Assembly: GCF_010183535.1 (NCBI RefSeq)
Contig: NC_071331.1
Coordinates: 13,206,001 to 13,270,000 of the forward strand
Length of the DNA: 64,000 bases
Source: Caenorhabditis remanei
Lineage: Eukaryota; Nematoda; Chromadorea; Rhabditida; Rhabditidae
Direction of reading: 5' to 3'
Within the stretch, counting starts at the first letter, position 1; every line of letters starts with the position of its first letter. Made by a program: the position numbers and the translations under genes. The notes beneath the pieces were generated by a model. It had not been told where the DNA came from. It did not search any database and saw nothing but the letters and a program-made list of their open reading frames with translations. Positions 1 through 11,826 of this stretch are shown here, piece by piece.

Positions 1-1766
1 TTTTTCTACAACTATTTCAATGACTCACGAAGAAACATACAGAAGGCGTCAAAAGAATGTTCGTTGGAGGGCGTGTCTTCTAGTTTTCAGTGATGACTTC
101 TGTATGATGGACAGCTGCTGGCCTTCAATGGGAAACCGCAGATGGTATTGTAGTTTGATTTATTTCAGAATTAACAAGAATTCAAATAATTGTGCGTGGG
201 TGTATGGAAATGTGCCTTGCATTGGTACCATAACTCTTCTGCTGATATTTTTTCTTAGTAACAATGAATACTGAACTTGCAACTTACTGGATTATATTTA
301 ATTGAAATCTTTGAAAATGCATGTATATGGTCTTGAGCTCTTTTCAATCTTTCTGACCTCTCAACCATTCTTTTGCTGACTTTTCATTCTAGATCTTCCA
401 TTTCCTGCCATTCTCCCTCACAACTTCTTCCTCTTCTCTACTCTTGTCACGTCTTCTGAGTTTTTGCAAACTTTTTGTCCATTTGTCGTTGTCCCCATTA
501 TCATCTTATCATCATCATCAACATCAATTGATTCCTGTCCCTTCTCTTGTTCTTTTTGACCACCTTTTTCTTCTTTTTTTGTCATTTTTCTTTTTGTTTA
601 CTACACAACTTGATTACTTCTGATAACAATTACTTCTCCGTGCCAGCATATAAATTAGAAGGGAACTTTGATTGCTATCTCAAATTATCGGCGACTGGAA
701 GAAAACGGGATAGGAGTCACGTAGTTGAATGGATCCGAAATATACCGTATGTTTCCTAAATTTCCTAAATCTTCTTCGTTGCAATGAATTCGGAGAACTT
801 TTCTCAAAACTCCCACTTTCCTTTTCATCCAAAAAAATTGCGTGATTCACACGTCTCCTCAGTGATCTAGACGATCGAATAAAAAGAGAACCCGTTCCAT
901 TTCTGGTCAGTTTTTGAGAAAGATCAACTAGAGAGTGTGGGATCAAGAGAGACTCAGAGATTAAGAGGGAAAAGTGGATGATTGAGTGATAAACGAAAAG
1001 AAGAGAATGTGTTACCCAATATATATTCATTTTGTATGGTGACATGACTTTTGTTTCAAAACTTGAAACCATCCGCCCCCATCTCAAATACTTTTGACTA
1101 CATGTGACTGGGTGGGGTTTTGGAATTTCGGAAACAATTATTTTGTTGGTCGTTTATGTGTTTTGCTATTTCGTTCTTTTAGGGGTTTTAAATATAAAAG
1201 AGAAAGTGTGAGAAGTTTCTGTCATGTTTAGCTGGCAGATTTATCTTGAGTTTTAAGTTCAAATGATATTTGAAACAGGGATTTTTTTGTTTCCGGACCG
1301 CTTTGAAAATAATTGATAATAAACCACAAGATCTGAAACTAGGAAATTATACAACATTTTTCTATATCTATACAGGAATTAAGCCCATCAAACGCACTGC
1401 CTATTAGGTCAGTAAGCAAAAAGCCTTACAGTATTCCAATCCCATCCCAATTCAATTGCATCCTTTATACAAACAAAATAGTTTGATAAACATATGTATC
1501 TATCATAATCTTCCGCTATCTTTTGATTATTTCCTCGTTTCATAATCTTTCATCTTCTAAACATTGTCTTTTGATGACGTGATAATGACGTGATAGACTG
1601 CCAATGATTCACTGAATTAAGTCAATTCAATGGAACAGTTTCTGTTGAAGTACAACCCAAATCGGCAATGTTTCTCTCCGTTTCAAACTGTTTTCTTGTT
1701 AGATTCTGTCCTCCAGTCAATCTCGAACCAATTTTTGTTCCATCTCATTCTGCGCCTTACTTCCAG
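1..1766. other. Upstream non-coding region, no gene seen
   Basis: I see no convincing exon here. It has pyrimidine-rich tracts (about 400-620) and scattered short open frames that lack domains or good splice context. The last part before 1767 ends in a TTCCAG acceptor and is likely the promoter and trans-splice outron of the tyrosinase gene. Confidence 0.5.
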
Positions 1767-4700
1767 ATGATCCTTCGACTACTTGTCACATTCCTCTGGC
1801 TGATACTAATATCCCAATCAAAACTAGACTCTTGTGAGCAATGGCTCAAACAATTGGGTGATCTTGACTTTTTCACAGAAGCCCAGATTCGAATGGTTTG
1901 TATGCATCAGAAAGAATGGGTGAAGGATAGAGATGAAGAAGCTGGAAGGAAGTTTTTGGAAGTCACTACAGGTAGATTCTAGTGAAAAGGTCTAATGCGA
2001 TTTTTTTGAAACAGATAAAATATCGGATTCGGAGAGCTCTTCCAAAAAAGTGTTTCATCTCTATCGTTCATATTTCCAGACAACCAACTAAAATATCTTC
2101 GTCATGTCGAACAATGTACACGCGAAAACTGTGTGAGAGACGCGAGACGGAAGGTAAGTCAATAGCGTTCCTTCTTTTTCTTCTTTTCTCTCTGAACTAC
2201 TCTTTTCCGCGGTCCTGTGGTGTAGTGGTTATCACGTCTGCTTTACACGCAGAAGATCGCCGGTTCGAACCCGGCCAGGACCTTGTTTTTGGGTTTTTAA
2301 GGACTGTTTCACCCTGTATGGGTCGTAATTGGAATAGGAATAGTTCAAATAATGAACAAGTTACTCCAATCAGACCTGCCAAGGCCGTGAAGAGCAGGGC
2401 GGCCCGATTTTTGACAAATCTGCTCAAAATCAGTTTTCATATGATTTTTCCAGAAACGCGCTCCAACGAAATCAATCCGAAAAGAGATTCGAATGATGTC
2501 TCCATCAGAGCTTCGAGATCTGGGAATAGCAATGAACGGTCTGAAAAACAGACAAATTGATAATATCACAGCATGGGATCTTCATACTCTTGTCCACTAT
2601 CCAGATAGTGCTCCAGGAGCTCATTGGGGTCCCGCTTTCCTTCCATGGCATCGGGAATTTCTGAGACAGTTTGAAATAGCTCTGCAGACAGAAGTACCGT
2701 CAGTTACACTTCCTTATTGGGATTCCACTCTTGACCAAGGTGAGAGTGTTTTCTTTTCAATAGCTTCCAATGAGTTGAAATTCAGGGTTGCCTGAGGAGG
2801 CAGATAGTGTTTTATGGACGGATGAGTTATTGGGAAACGGTAATGGATACGTGAAAACTGGTCCGTTTGCAAATTGGGATACCAACGTTTTGATGCCACT
2901 CAGTCAAATTCCAGTGAAGAAGTTGTACAGGTGAGATTGGTTTTTAAGCTCTTTTCTTTACTAACAGCCGTCAAAACTCATCAATTTTCAGTATCTCGAA
3001 ATAATGAGAAAATATAAATGTAATTTGCCTGTTTCAGCCAATAGGTTTAAAATCTGAATAAAATGGGTTCTTGTTCATTCCCATTAAATACTTCCTCCGA
3101 TTCTGTTTGTCCTCGATAAATCGTAGTTTTGCACACTCAATTGATTTCTGTTTACAGATCGACTGGTGGAAGAGAACAAGATCGTTTGATGACACCAAAA
3201 GATGCCAATTGGATCATTACGAGGAAGAATTTCAGGTGTATAAACAGGGTTTCAGAAAGTTAGATATTCAACTTCATTTTAGCAATATTTGAATCATTAG
3301 AGACTCAAAAAACTTAGTATTGACACATGAAATTCATCAAGTTTTTTTCTAGTCAACTCACATTCTGCCACGACAAAACATTTGAAAGTATGCATGGACT
3401 GAGTCATGTTTGGGTTGGAGGATTTATGTATGTTATCAGGTAATAAAAATTTAAAATAAAAGTGTTCAAAAACGAAAAATCTTTTAGAGTGAGCCCAAAT
3501 GATCCAACGTTCTACATGCATCATGCGTTCATTGACAACTTATGGGAAAAATTCCGACAGAATAGTCAAACGAGAGATGAGAGAGAAGTTCAATGGGCAA
3601 CTGTTAGTTTGAGAATTCAAAACTAAATTAGTCAGGAAAATTATAGAAAAACTGCAATGACAATCATGGATTTGATGTTCAAATGAAGCCCTTCACAATC
3701 CAGAATCGAGATGGACTCTCTAATCAATACACAGATGAATGGTATGAATATCAACCAGTGAGACATTGTTCAGCAGAAGATGCCACGTGTGATTCGCCTT
3801 TTTATTGGTGTGATATGAAATTATGGAGATGTAGAAGTCGGGTGAGTTTATGGAAAAAATATAGTTACCATATCGATCATCCGATTTTGATGGAAAATTT
3901 GATAATTCCATGAAACGGTAACCATATTTTTTTATTCGTCTTTAGGTAGTTTATGGTGGCAACTGTACCGGATACGAAGGAACTCAAATCTGCTATAATT
4001 CAGTCTGCAGTCAAGGAAAATGTGTAGTTCCTCCACGAATTAGATCAGCTACAAAGTCAAGAATAGAAGATGGAAATCTTTCATTCAAAGAGAAAGTTTG
4101 GGCTAAAACAGTGCTTCTCGACAAGGATGGGAAAGGAATTGAAGATGATTTATCGAGAATTGTGATCACCGATTTGGATACAAATCAGACACAAATTGTA
4201 TTCCATTCCGGAGAAACTGAGTTCCCTGAGATTCCAGTAAGAGTCCTAATTTTACTGAAACAACTCAACGATAACTGTTTTCCAGGGTACTGTATACTTG
4301 AGTCTCCCAAAACCAAGAGCTGGAAAAATGTCAAGAGTCTCAATGGAAGCAAGAGATCAATTCGGTCGGTATTGTCAGGCTCAATGCATGAATTCAACAA
4401 GTGAAAGATATCAAGTGTGCCAACCTTTCCTGAATATTTCTCTGAATTCTGAAATGTCTTCTCCTGTTTCATTCACACATTCTATTTCTTCAAGAACGTG
4501 AGTCATTATTGCTATATAATTGAATCAATTTTTTTGAATTCAGATTCCTTAACCTGGATTTATCTGTCCATCCACGTCGAATGCATCCAGAAATGCCGTA
4601 TATCGTGTTCGTTTGTTCACGGAAATTAGTGACGAGTGCGATGATAAAACAGGCAGCTGAAGTTGTTAGAGCTCCAACTTCTACTGAGAATTACGTCTTC

Positions 4701-5333
4701 TTCCGAGTGGCTGTATTCAGAGAAGAGACATCGAACTATCAGGTACATTCTTTATTTTCAGAAATACAAGCCAATATGACAAAAAACTTATCAAGAGATC
4801 ACCAACAATATGTTTATAACTTTCAATAACTGCAACTTTCTTCGAAACAATATTATTTTTCAGATCGAAGTCTCCCCATACTCTGACGTTGGTCCAATCT
4901 TCTCTTCTTCAATCGAAAAAGCAGCATCTGCATTCGATCCAAATATAGTTTATGTACAAGCTCCGAATCCAGAATTACATAAAGAAGGTGTTAGAGTCCG
5001 AGTGTGGATTTTAAGCAACAATAATCGAGTGCAATGCCAGATTAAGTGTACTGAGGTTAGTTATTTTCTGAACTAGATAATAACATCTTAATAAAATTAT
5101 ATCTTCCGACAAATGTAAATCTGAATAATCGGAAACAGAAAATGTAATTTTTTCAGAAGGACGGATCAATGCACGAGTGTAATGGTGACGTGGATCTTCA
5201 TTCCGATTCAACTCTATCACAAGAAGATGTATTCACTTCTGATCCTCATTCTCTCCCGGTTCTTGGTTGGAATATGAAAGGACATCCGTCGTTTTGGAGA
5301 CATAAAATGCCATTTTTGTCTTTTCATTGTTAG
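1767..5333 (+). CDS. Secreted tyrosinase-family copper oxidase (multi-exon)
   Basis: This is a multi-exon gene. The ATG at 1767 follows a TTCCAG acceptor directly, which suggests spliced-leader addition. A hydrophobic N-terminus (LRLLVTFLWLILISQS) looks like a signal peptide. The copper A region carries LHTLVHYP and AHWGPAFLPWHREFL, with the expected histidines. The copper B region carries HGLSHVWVGG, then DPTFYMHHAFIDNLW, which matches the family's final HH...D..W motif. A cysteine-rich stretch (CDSPFYWCDMKLWRC) and a long C-terminal extension of several hundred residues follow. The gene ends at TAG 5333. Tyrosinases oxidise phenols to quinones; in nematodes they are linked to cuticle or eggshell tanning, so that role is inferred. 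The intron between 2153 and 2454 holds a tRNA gene. A phospholipase B gene starts 400 bp downstream on the same strand. Confidence 0.9.
2211..2282 (+). tRNA. tRNA-Val (anticodon TAC), intronic
   Basis: This is a 72-nt cloverleaf. The acceptor stem pairs GGTCCTG with CAGGACC perfectly. The anticodon stem TCTGC/GCAGA encloses the loop TTTACAC, giving anticodon TAC. The B box is GGTTCGAACCC. A T-run (TTTTT at about 2285) can end RNA polymerase III transcription. It lies in sense orientation inside an intron of the tyrosinase gene. Confidence 0.95.
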
Positions 5334-5733
5334 ATTTTCCATCAGTTTTCATGTTGACTTCTCACCTCCACTGCTTGTTGATTTTTTGATTACAAAACGG
5401 GTTCGCTATGGTTTTTTTATTTCAAGAAAAATGAAATGTGTTATGTTTTTAATAGAAAAGTACAATGGAAAGAAACACCAACATATGTCTTCGCAAAGAA
5501 GGTTATATCGATTTATTTCTGAAATCCATAGAACCTTAGTGACAAACAATAAAAATATTACAAACAAATAAAAACTAATGACAAACAATAAAAATATCGA
5601 AAAGTTAGAGAACTGACAACATTCCTTCCATCCTCTTTTCTAGTCTGCTCTTTTGGGAATTCCGTTTTCCCACGTGGTGATAAGAAAACTTCCCGAAAAA
5701 AGAAATCAGTCGCATCTCGAGTCAGCTGCAGAG

Positions 5734-7152
5734 ATGGCGGTTTCCTGTTTACCTATTCTGTTTCTTCTTGTTCCAAGTTCACTTGCTTCTCTCCCAGATT
5801 TAGGATATCCTGGCTGGCAGTGTGATGCATTACTGTATCAGAAGTAATCAAATGGTAGAAACCACAACAAACAAGAACGTTTATTATTTCAGAAGCCAGA
5901 AAGTGCCAACTTCTGCTCACTCTGTTCGTTTCTCTGACATCAAAATCATCGGAGCACTCGGAGATTCTCTGACTGCTGCAAATGGAGCAGGCGCACCAAA
6001 AGGGGATCCATTGGCTGTGATTCTACAGTACAGAGGACTTGCATTCCAAATTGGAGGAGACTCGTCACTGGATGAACATGTTACTGTGGCGAGTGAGGCT
6101 CCTCAGGTTAATATTCTATCCGTATCTGTTTATTTTAGATGTAATGAAAAAGTTTAGTCCGAATATCATGGGATACTCGACAGGGATTGGAAGTGCCAAT
6201 GTTTGGGAAGTGTCAAAGTTGAATCAAGCAGTTCCAGGTGCACAGGCTGCTGATATTATCACTCAGGCTAGAGCACTCGTTCAGATTATGCACAGTCATA
6301 AAGATGTACAAAAACAGGATGTACTTCTGATCAGTTGATCATCAAGCTATCTTTCAGATCGACATCAAAAACGATTGGAAGCTTATCAATGTGTTTATCG
6401 GAGCAAACGACATGTGTCGATATTGCGAAGAGAAAGAAAATGTGAGTGGAAGAGAGAGAGCAAGAATTGAAATGATCTTTGGATTACAGGGAGTTCATTC
6501 AAAGGCGAATTGGAAACAGAATGTGATCACTGCTATTCAGATTTTGAAAGATAATTTGCCGAGGTAGGTGACAATTGAAATATGCAATAGTTCGTGCCTG
6601 ACGTATCAATTTTGTTTTCCAATTGAAACTGAATTTCTGGTTTCATACAGAACGATAGTATCAATGACTGGAATGTTCGATATGAGAATGCTCCGTCAAA
6701 TCGATCATGACAAGTATTTCTGCGATGGTCTCCATGTGTTCGAATGTCCTTGTGAGAAGAAAACTTCGTTCACCAACGACGACGTCTCCCAGGCTTGTCA
6801 CCTCTATATGGATGCTCAACAGGAAATCCAAGATTCTGGAATATTCGACACCACTGACGACTTCACATTCGTCCTCCAACCGTTCTTCAATGGCATCACA
6901 ATTCCACCCCTCAAACCAGACGGAGAAGTGAATTTGGATTGGTTCGCACCGGATTGTTTCCATTTCTCAAGACTCGGACATGCCAATGTGGCAAAGCATT
7001 TGTGGAATAATATCGTTCAGCCAGTTGGGTCGAAGAATCACAAAGTAGACCTCTCGGATCCAACTATCCCATTGAACTGTCCAGATACATCTTGTCCATT
7101 TATCAGAACAACCAAGAATAGTGTCGATTGCTCCAAATATTTGACTAACTAA
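5734..7152 (+). CDS. Phospholipase B-like GDSL lipase, secreted
   Basis: The gene has about six exons and starts with a signal peptide (MAVSCLPILFLLVPSSLAS). GDSL-family blocks appear in order: IIGALGDSLTAANGAG (nucleophile serine block), the second block VANVMKKFSPNIMGYS, VFIGANDMC (oxyanion Asn) and FAPDCFHFSRLGH (catalytic Asp and His). These match the phospholipase B1 subgroup, which removes fatty acids from phospholipids. Vertebrate PLB1 has four tandem repeats; this is one repeat of about 400 residues. The C-terminus of the catalytic part is followed by a short cysteine-bearing tail. No GPI or membrane segment is obvious, so it is probably secreted. A poly(A) signal AATAAA lies at 7189. 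It follows the tyrosinase gene by 400 bp on the same strand. Confidence 0.9.
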
Positions 7153-8401
7153 TTTATAAATGTATTCTGAATCAATTATCGGGTTGCCAATAAAAATGTT
7201 TACTATAGTAAAAAATAGAACAGTAAAACTGATGTAGTAACTGAAACAGTGTATTAGTCGAATAATTGAAACAGTGACATGATGTATGAATTGGAAATGC
7301 AGGAAGAAGGAAGAATTCAAACATTTCTATAGGAACTCATAAAGGGGAAAACAAATTTCAAAAATCGATAGAAAATATTTTTTCGAGAAAGTTGAATTTT
7401 CTCAGCAGGAGCCGTGTTTTTAGTTAGTCGATTTGAACCGTGGTCAATGTAAGTTGTGTTTTAATGGCCCTATGCCAATTTCAAACCAAATCCACAAACC
7501 TTATTTTCAACGAATACGGTATACAATTTTCAGTTCCCTTATGATATGAATCATACTTTCGGAATCCGATCTTTCCCCTCTACCGATCTTCGAACATGTA
7601 ACATACACGCTCCTCCGATTTCTCCAATTTCTTATCAAATTAATAATTTTTTGAACACGGTTCTTAACTGTCGTTGTACCCTGCATTCTTTCTTAAAACC
7701 AGGTCAGACCACCCAGTTTCTTAACACATTTCTTTGTCATCTGACGCTTTTCTGATCGTTTTGGATCATCATAAAAACATGAAAATAAATGTGAACACAT
7801 GATCGTCTCAAATGATATCGCTTCTTCTTCTTCTCCAAGGAATTCTCGAATCAGTTCTAATCACTCTCCTCTCCTCTATTCTTCCTTTTCTCAGTTTTTT
7901 GTTCATCTTTATCTTCCACGTTGATTCTTGTTCGTTTTAATCACTTTTCAATGTCCAATGGCGGCGCCGGCGGTTGTGTTGATTTGATTTGAAGATCTCC
8001 CTCCTCTTGAATTCTTTGTCAAATAATGACTAACACTTTTGGATCTATCTCAACGACTACTCTTATGATCTCTTTATGACGAAAGCATTGAGAATATCGC
8101 CTTTTGCTCCCGATATCCAGTCACTTACCTCTTTCAAAACACGTGTCAAGATATAATCTTCACCCTTTTTCTACCTACACACTCTCTCTTAACCTCAACT
8201 TTTCCATTCTTCTTCTCCGATTCAATCCTCCGATTTCTTGTATCGGTCACTCAAAGATTTAAATTCGCACGTCTTTTCCTCTTAATTTTTTTCCTCTTTT
8301 TTTTTTCATTCCACTTGAAAGACTCCAAAAGTGGGTGAAAAACGGGTGAAACGTGCGAGAAATATGTTCGGAATTCGTTAATTCACTGTTTCAAGACATC
8401 T
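7153..8401. other. Intergenic, no gene seen
   Basis: Apart from the phospholipase 3' end (AATAAA at 7189), this is pyrimidine-rich intergenic sequence with no convincing exon. It runs up to the left arm of the large palindrome. Confidence 0.5.
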
Positions 8402-8758
8402 TTTATGAGGCACTATCTGTAAGAGTGAGAATGTTTGTGTTGGGCCTTGGCACAGTTGCAAAAAGTTGTTTCAATCCGAACTTTTTTCACAGCATATGTA
8501 CCCCTATGGTAGTGATTTACAAAAAATATGTCACCAGCCCCCTATGACGTCATCATAGGAAAATATGACCAATTATTGACTTTTCACCCAAAAATTCACA
8601 AAAATTTCAATTTTCCAGATAACATTGGGAAACTTTCGGTACATGTTAGAAATGTTTTTGGCTACTTTTACACAAATTTCCAGCCCTCCAGACACCCCAG
8701 AAACCGTCCAGATAAATTTCATTTTCATGTTTTTTCAACTTTTCTCGAAAATTCCCTC

Positions 8759-8901
8759 TAGAAGTCCTCAATTTTCACATTGTATACGTATTTCTCGCAA
8801 AAAGTTCTATTAGGGCCAATTAAAAGCATCAAAAAGTAGGGGGACCATTTTGAGATATTTTGATTTTTTCAAAAATCACATAAGGGTCCCCCCTTATGAA
8901 A
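8759..8901 (+). repeat. Internal module, copy 1 (left arm)
   Basis: The module begins AGAAGTCCTCAATTTT, has GGGGGACCATTTTGAGAT in the middle and ends with AAGGGTCCCCCCTTATGAAA. A diverged second copy lies at 9083-9226 in the same orientation. Mirror copies sit in the right arm at about 9370-9510 and 9690-9840. Confidence 0.75.
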
Positions 8902-9082
8902 ATTTCATTTTTGAAAAAAATTTCAAAAAAAAATTAACTTCGAAAATAATCAGAATATTGATAAAACACTTGAATTAAGCTAATTACAAAATATTAGATC
9001 TCAGAAATGTGTTTGAACGGATTCCGTTTTTTTGATCATCTAATTTTTTTCCTGTTTTTCCGTTTTTATCAATAATTTGTAC

Positions 9083-9226
9083 AGAAGTCCTCAAATTTTA
9101 GAAGATATCCTAATTCCTCGCAAAATTTAACATATAGTTCAATTGACATCATTAAAAAACAGGGGGACCATTTTGAGATTTTTTCACTTATTTCGAAATT
9201 CAGATAAGGGTCCCCCCTTATGAAAG
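9083..9226 (+). repeat. Internal module, copy 2 (left arm)
   Basis: This is a diverged direct repeat of 8759-8901. It shares AGAAGTCCTCAA, TCGCAAAA, AGGGGGACCATTTTGAGAT and AAGGGTCCCCCCTTATGAAA in the same order and spacing. A tandem duplication inside one arm therefore came before the inversion that made the palindrome. Confidence 0.75.
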
Positions 9227-10311
9227 AAAGTTTTAATCAAAAAAATAATTCAACTTTTTTTCGATGCAAAAAACGTTCAAATTATAAAAAAATGTTTTTG
9301 ATATTTTATCAATGCTCTCAACGTTTTTTGCATCAAAAAAAAGTTGAATTATTTTTTTGATTAAAACTTTCTTTCATAAGGGGGGACCCTTATCTGAATT
9401 TCGAAATAAGTGAAAAAATCTCAAAATGGTCCCCCTGTTTTTTAATGATGTCAATTGAACTATATGTTAAATTTTGCGAGGAATTAGGATATCTTCTAAA
9501 ATTTGAGGACTTCTGTACAAATTATTGATAAAAACGGGAAAAAACTAAAAAAAATTAGATGATCAAAAAAACGGAATCCGTTCAAACACATTTCTGAGAT
9601 CTAATATTTTGTAATTAGCTTAATTCAAGTGTTTTATCAATATTCTGATTATTTTCGGAGTTAATTTTTTTTTGAAATTTTTTTCAAAAATGAAATTTTC
9701 ATAAGGGGGGACCCTTATGTGATTTTTGAAAAAATCAAAAAATCTCAAAATGGTCCCCCTACTTTTTGATGCTTTTAATTGGCCCTAATAGAACTTTTTG
9801 CGGGAAATACGTATACAATGTGAAAATTGAGGACTTCTAGAGGGAATTTTCGAGAAAAGTGGAAAAAACATGAAAATGAAATTTATCTGAACGGTTTCTG
9901 GAGTGTCTGGAGGGCTGGAAATTTGTGTAAAAGTAGCCAAAAACATTTCTAACATGTACCGAAAGTTTCCCGATGTTATCTAAAAGATTAAAATTTTTGT
10001 GAATTTTTGGGTGAAAAGTCAATTATTGGGCATATTTTCCTATGATGACGTCATAGGGGACTGGTGACATATTTTTTGTAAATCACTACCATAGGGGTAC
10101 ATGTGCTGTAAAAAGAGTTCGGATTGAAACAACTTTTTGCAACTGTGCCAAGAGGAATCCTCATCTTACAGACAACGCCTCTTATAATAATTTAGAATTT
10201 TACCTGAAAAGGTAAGCCCATTTTCTAAGAACCTACTATTCGTTAAAATACGACATTATGACACTCTCAAAACAAGCTAAATTTAACTATATTTCTATAG
10301 AAATTCCAAAA

Positions 10312-10340
10312 ATCAGTTCAGTGCGTGTCACTGAACTGAT
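10312..10340. repeat. Short perfect hairpin
   Basis: ATCAGTTCAGTG and CACTGAACTGAT form a perfect 12-bp inverted repeat around a 5-nt loop, about 120 bp beyond the large palindrome. Its function is unknown. Confidence 0.8.
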
Positions 10341-11826
10341 CTAATGTAATTTCAGATTTTTGAACTCAGAATTTAACCAATTCAAAATTTTTCCTAAACC
10401 CATAATTTCCCAAGTTCCAAACTTTCGTACTCATCAGAATTGTCATTGAACTATTTTGAATACTCATTCCTACATGTATAATCAATTCATCAATCTTGAA
10501 AATGACAATAATTTTCTATTCAATTCGAATTCTTTACTCTCTTTTCCTCAAGTAAGTATTCTTTGACATTGAATTCCGTGAATTCTTCTTCTTTTTTCTT
10601 TTCTTCTTCCCAATTAGTCACTCACTTCAAAACCCTCCAAATTCTATTCAGAACACCTTTCTCTCATCTCAATTCCCTTTTTCCCTCGAACTTTTGACCT
10701 TTTTTGTCACTCATTCTCATTTATTTTCGGAGGTTTTTACTTCTCTGTTTACCACTCTGATTTACTAGTTAGACAGACAAATCGTCGTCTTCTGTTGGCC
10801 TGGCCGTCTACAGAAAACGTCAGTTTTAACGTTTTTGAAAAGATAAAGATCTGGAATTTAGTTGGGGAGAAAGAGAGGCCTGCCACCGGACAAGTAATCG
10901 TTTCCTTGTTAAGAATTCTTGTGTTTTGGTTAGTTTACAAGTGGAAGGCATTGTTGATTTGACAGCAATAAAAGGACTTTCAGATACAGTTACTTTTCAT
11001 AGAATGCTTATATTCAGAGTATTGATGCAAAGGATAGTTCACCTCCGAGTGCAACTAGTTCCTTCTTGAGTACTTTCTGCCAGAAATGAGCAGAAGTGCA
11101 TTCACGATAAGATGTTTTTACCACTCAAAATCCATAGAAAACTGATGGGTTTTTTTTCAGAAACACCTTCGTATTTTTATAAAACCAATGGCAAAAAATA
11201 TTATGTTCCGCTCTTCACTCAATAAGACCGTATTCCGCCAAACTCCAATTTTAAATTAGTAGTCCAATGCATTGTACCACACCTCTTTCCAAAAAACTTT
11301 ATTCCGACAAGGGACACGTGTTCTATCCTCTCTATCCATATCGTTTTGATCTACATTCCATTCGAATTATTTCCTGGTTCTTGCCTGTTTTCGAACTCTC
11401 CTCACTACTTGACACCTGACTTTTTTCCTTCGATCAGATTGTTATCTCAACCGATCATGGTTCTCACAAGTATTGAATTCTGAGAAGTAACCTAGGTTTT
11501 TGATCTCTTCCTTTTATAATTTGAGTTCATTTTCATTCGCCTTTTCCGGTATGAAAACAAGAAACTAGTCATGGTCATGGTCACTCTTTCATCTCATTTT
11601 CCAACCAGACTAATTGCTACTTTTATGTCAGTTTTGAAGGAAATGGTATTGGTTATCCGAGAAGAAGAATACTTGTCTATTCAAATAAACTGCCTACTTT
11701 AGAGTTTACAAACTCAATCATTTTTGAAGACGATCTATTTTCCTGTTTCGTCTTGTTTTCTTTTGTTTAGGTTTAAAACCTTAACCAATTGGTTGGTTTC
11801 TAATGAAATCTTTTAACTTTTCCAGA
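10341..11826. other. Intergenic, likely promoter of the next gene
   Basis: I see no exon with supporting splice sites or domains here. The stretch ends with a TTTTCCAG acceptor just before the ATG at 11827, so its last part is probably promoter and outron. Confidence 0.4.

Larger units (their letters stand above)
8402..10188. repeat. Giant palindrome (foldback element), arms about 0.87 kb
   Basis: The left arm (about 8402-9276) and right arm (about 9320-10188) are near-identical reverse complements around a 43-nt AT-rich loop. The ends read ATGAGGCACTATCTGTAAG on the left, and the reverse complement of the right end reads AAGAGGCGTTGTCTGTAAG. Only scattered mismatches and small indels separate the arms, which suggests recent origin or gene conversion. 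No transposase frame is present. Open frames inside are mirror copies of one another and not genes. TA dinucleotides flank both ends, as after insertion at a TA target, but this is not proven. Confidence 0.9.

Noticed and set aside
680..1087. Minus-strand frame of 135 codons
   Set aside because: No domain, no splice support and mixed composition; likely chance.
8528..8761. Open frame in the left palindrome arm, with a mirror frame at 9837-10022
   Set aside because: The two translations are the same because the arms are reverse complements. There is no domain, splice context or start context.
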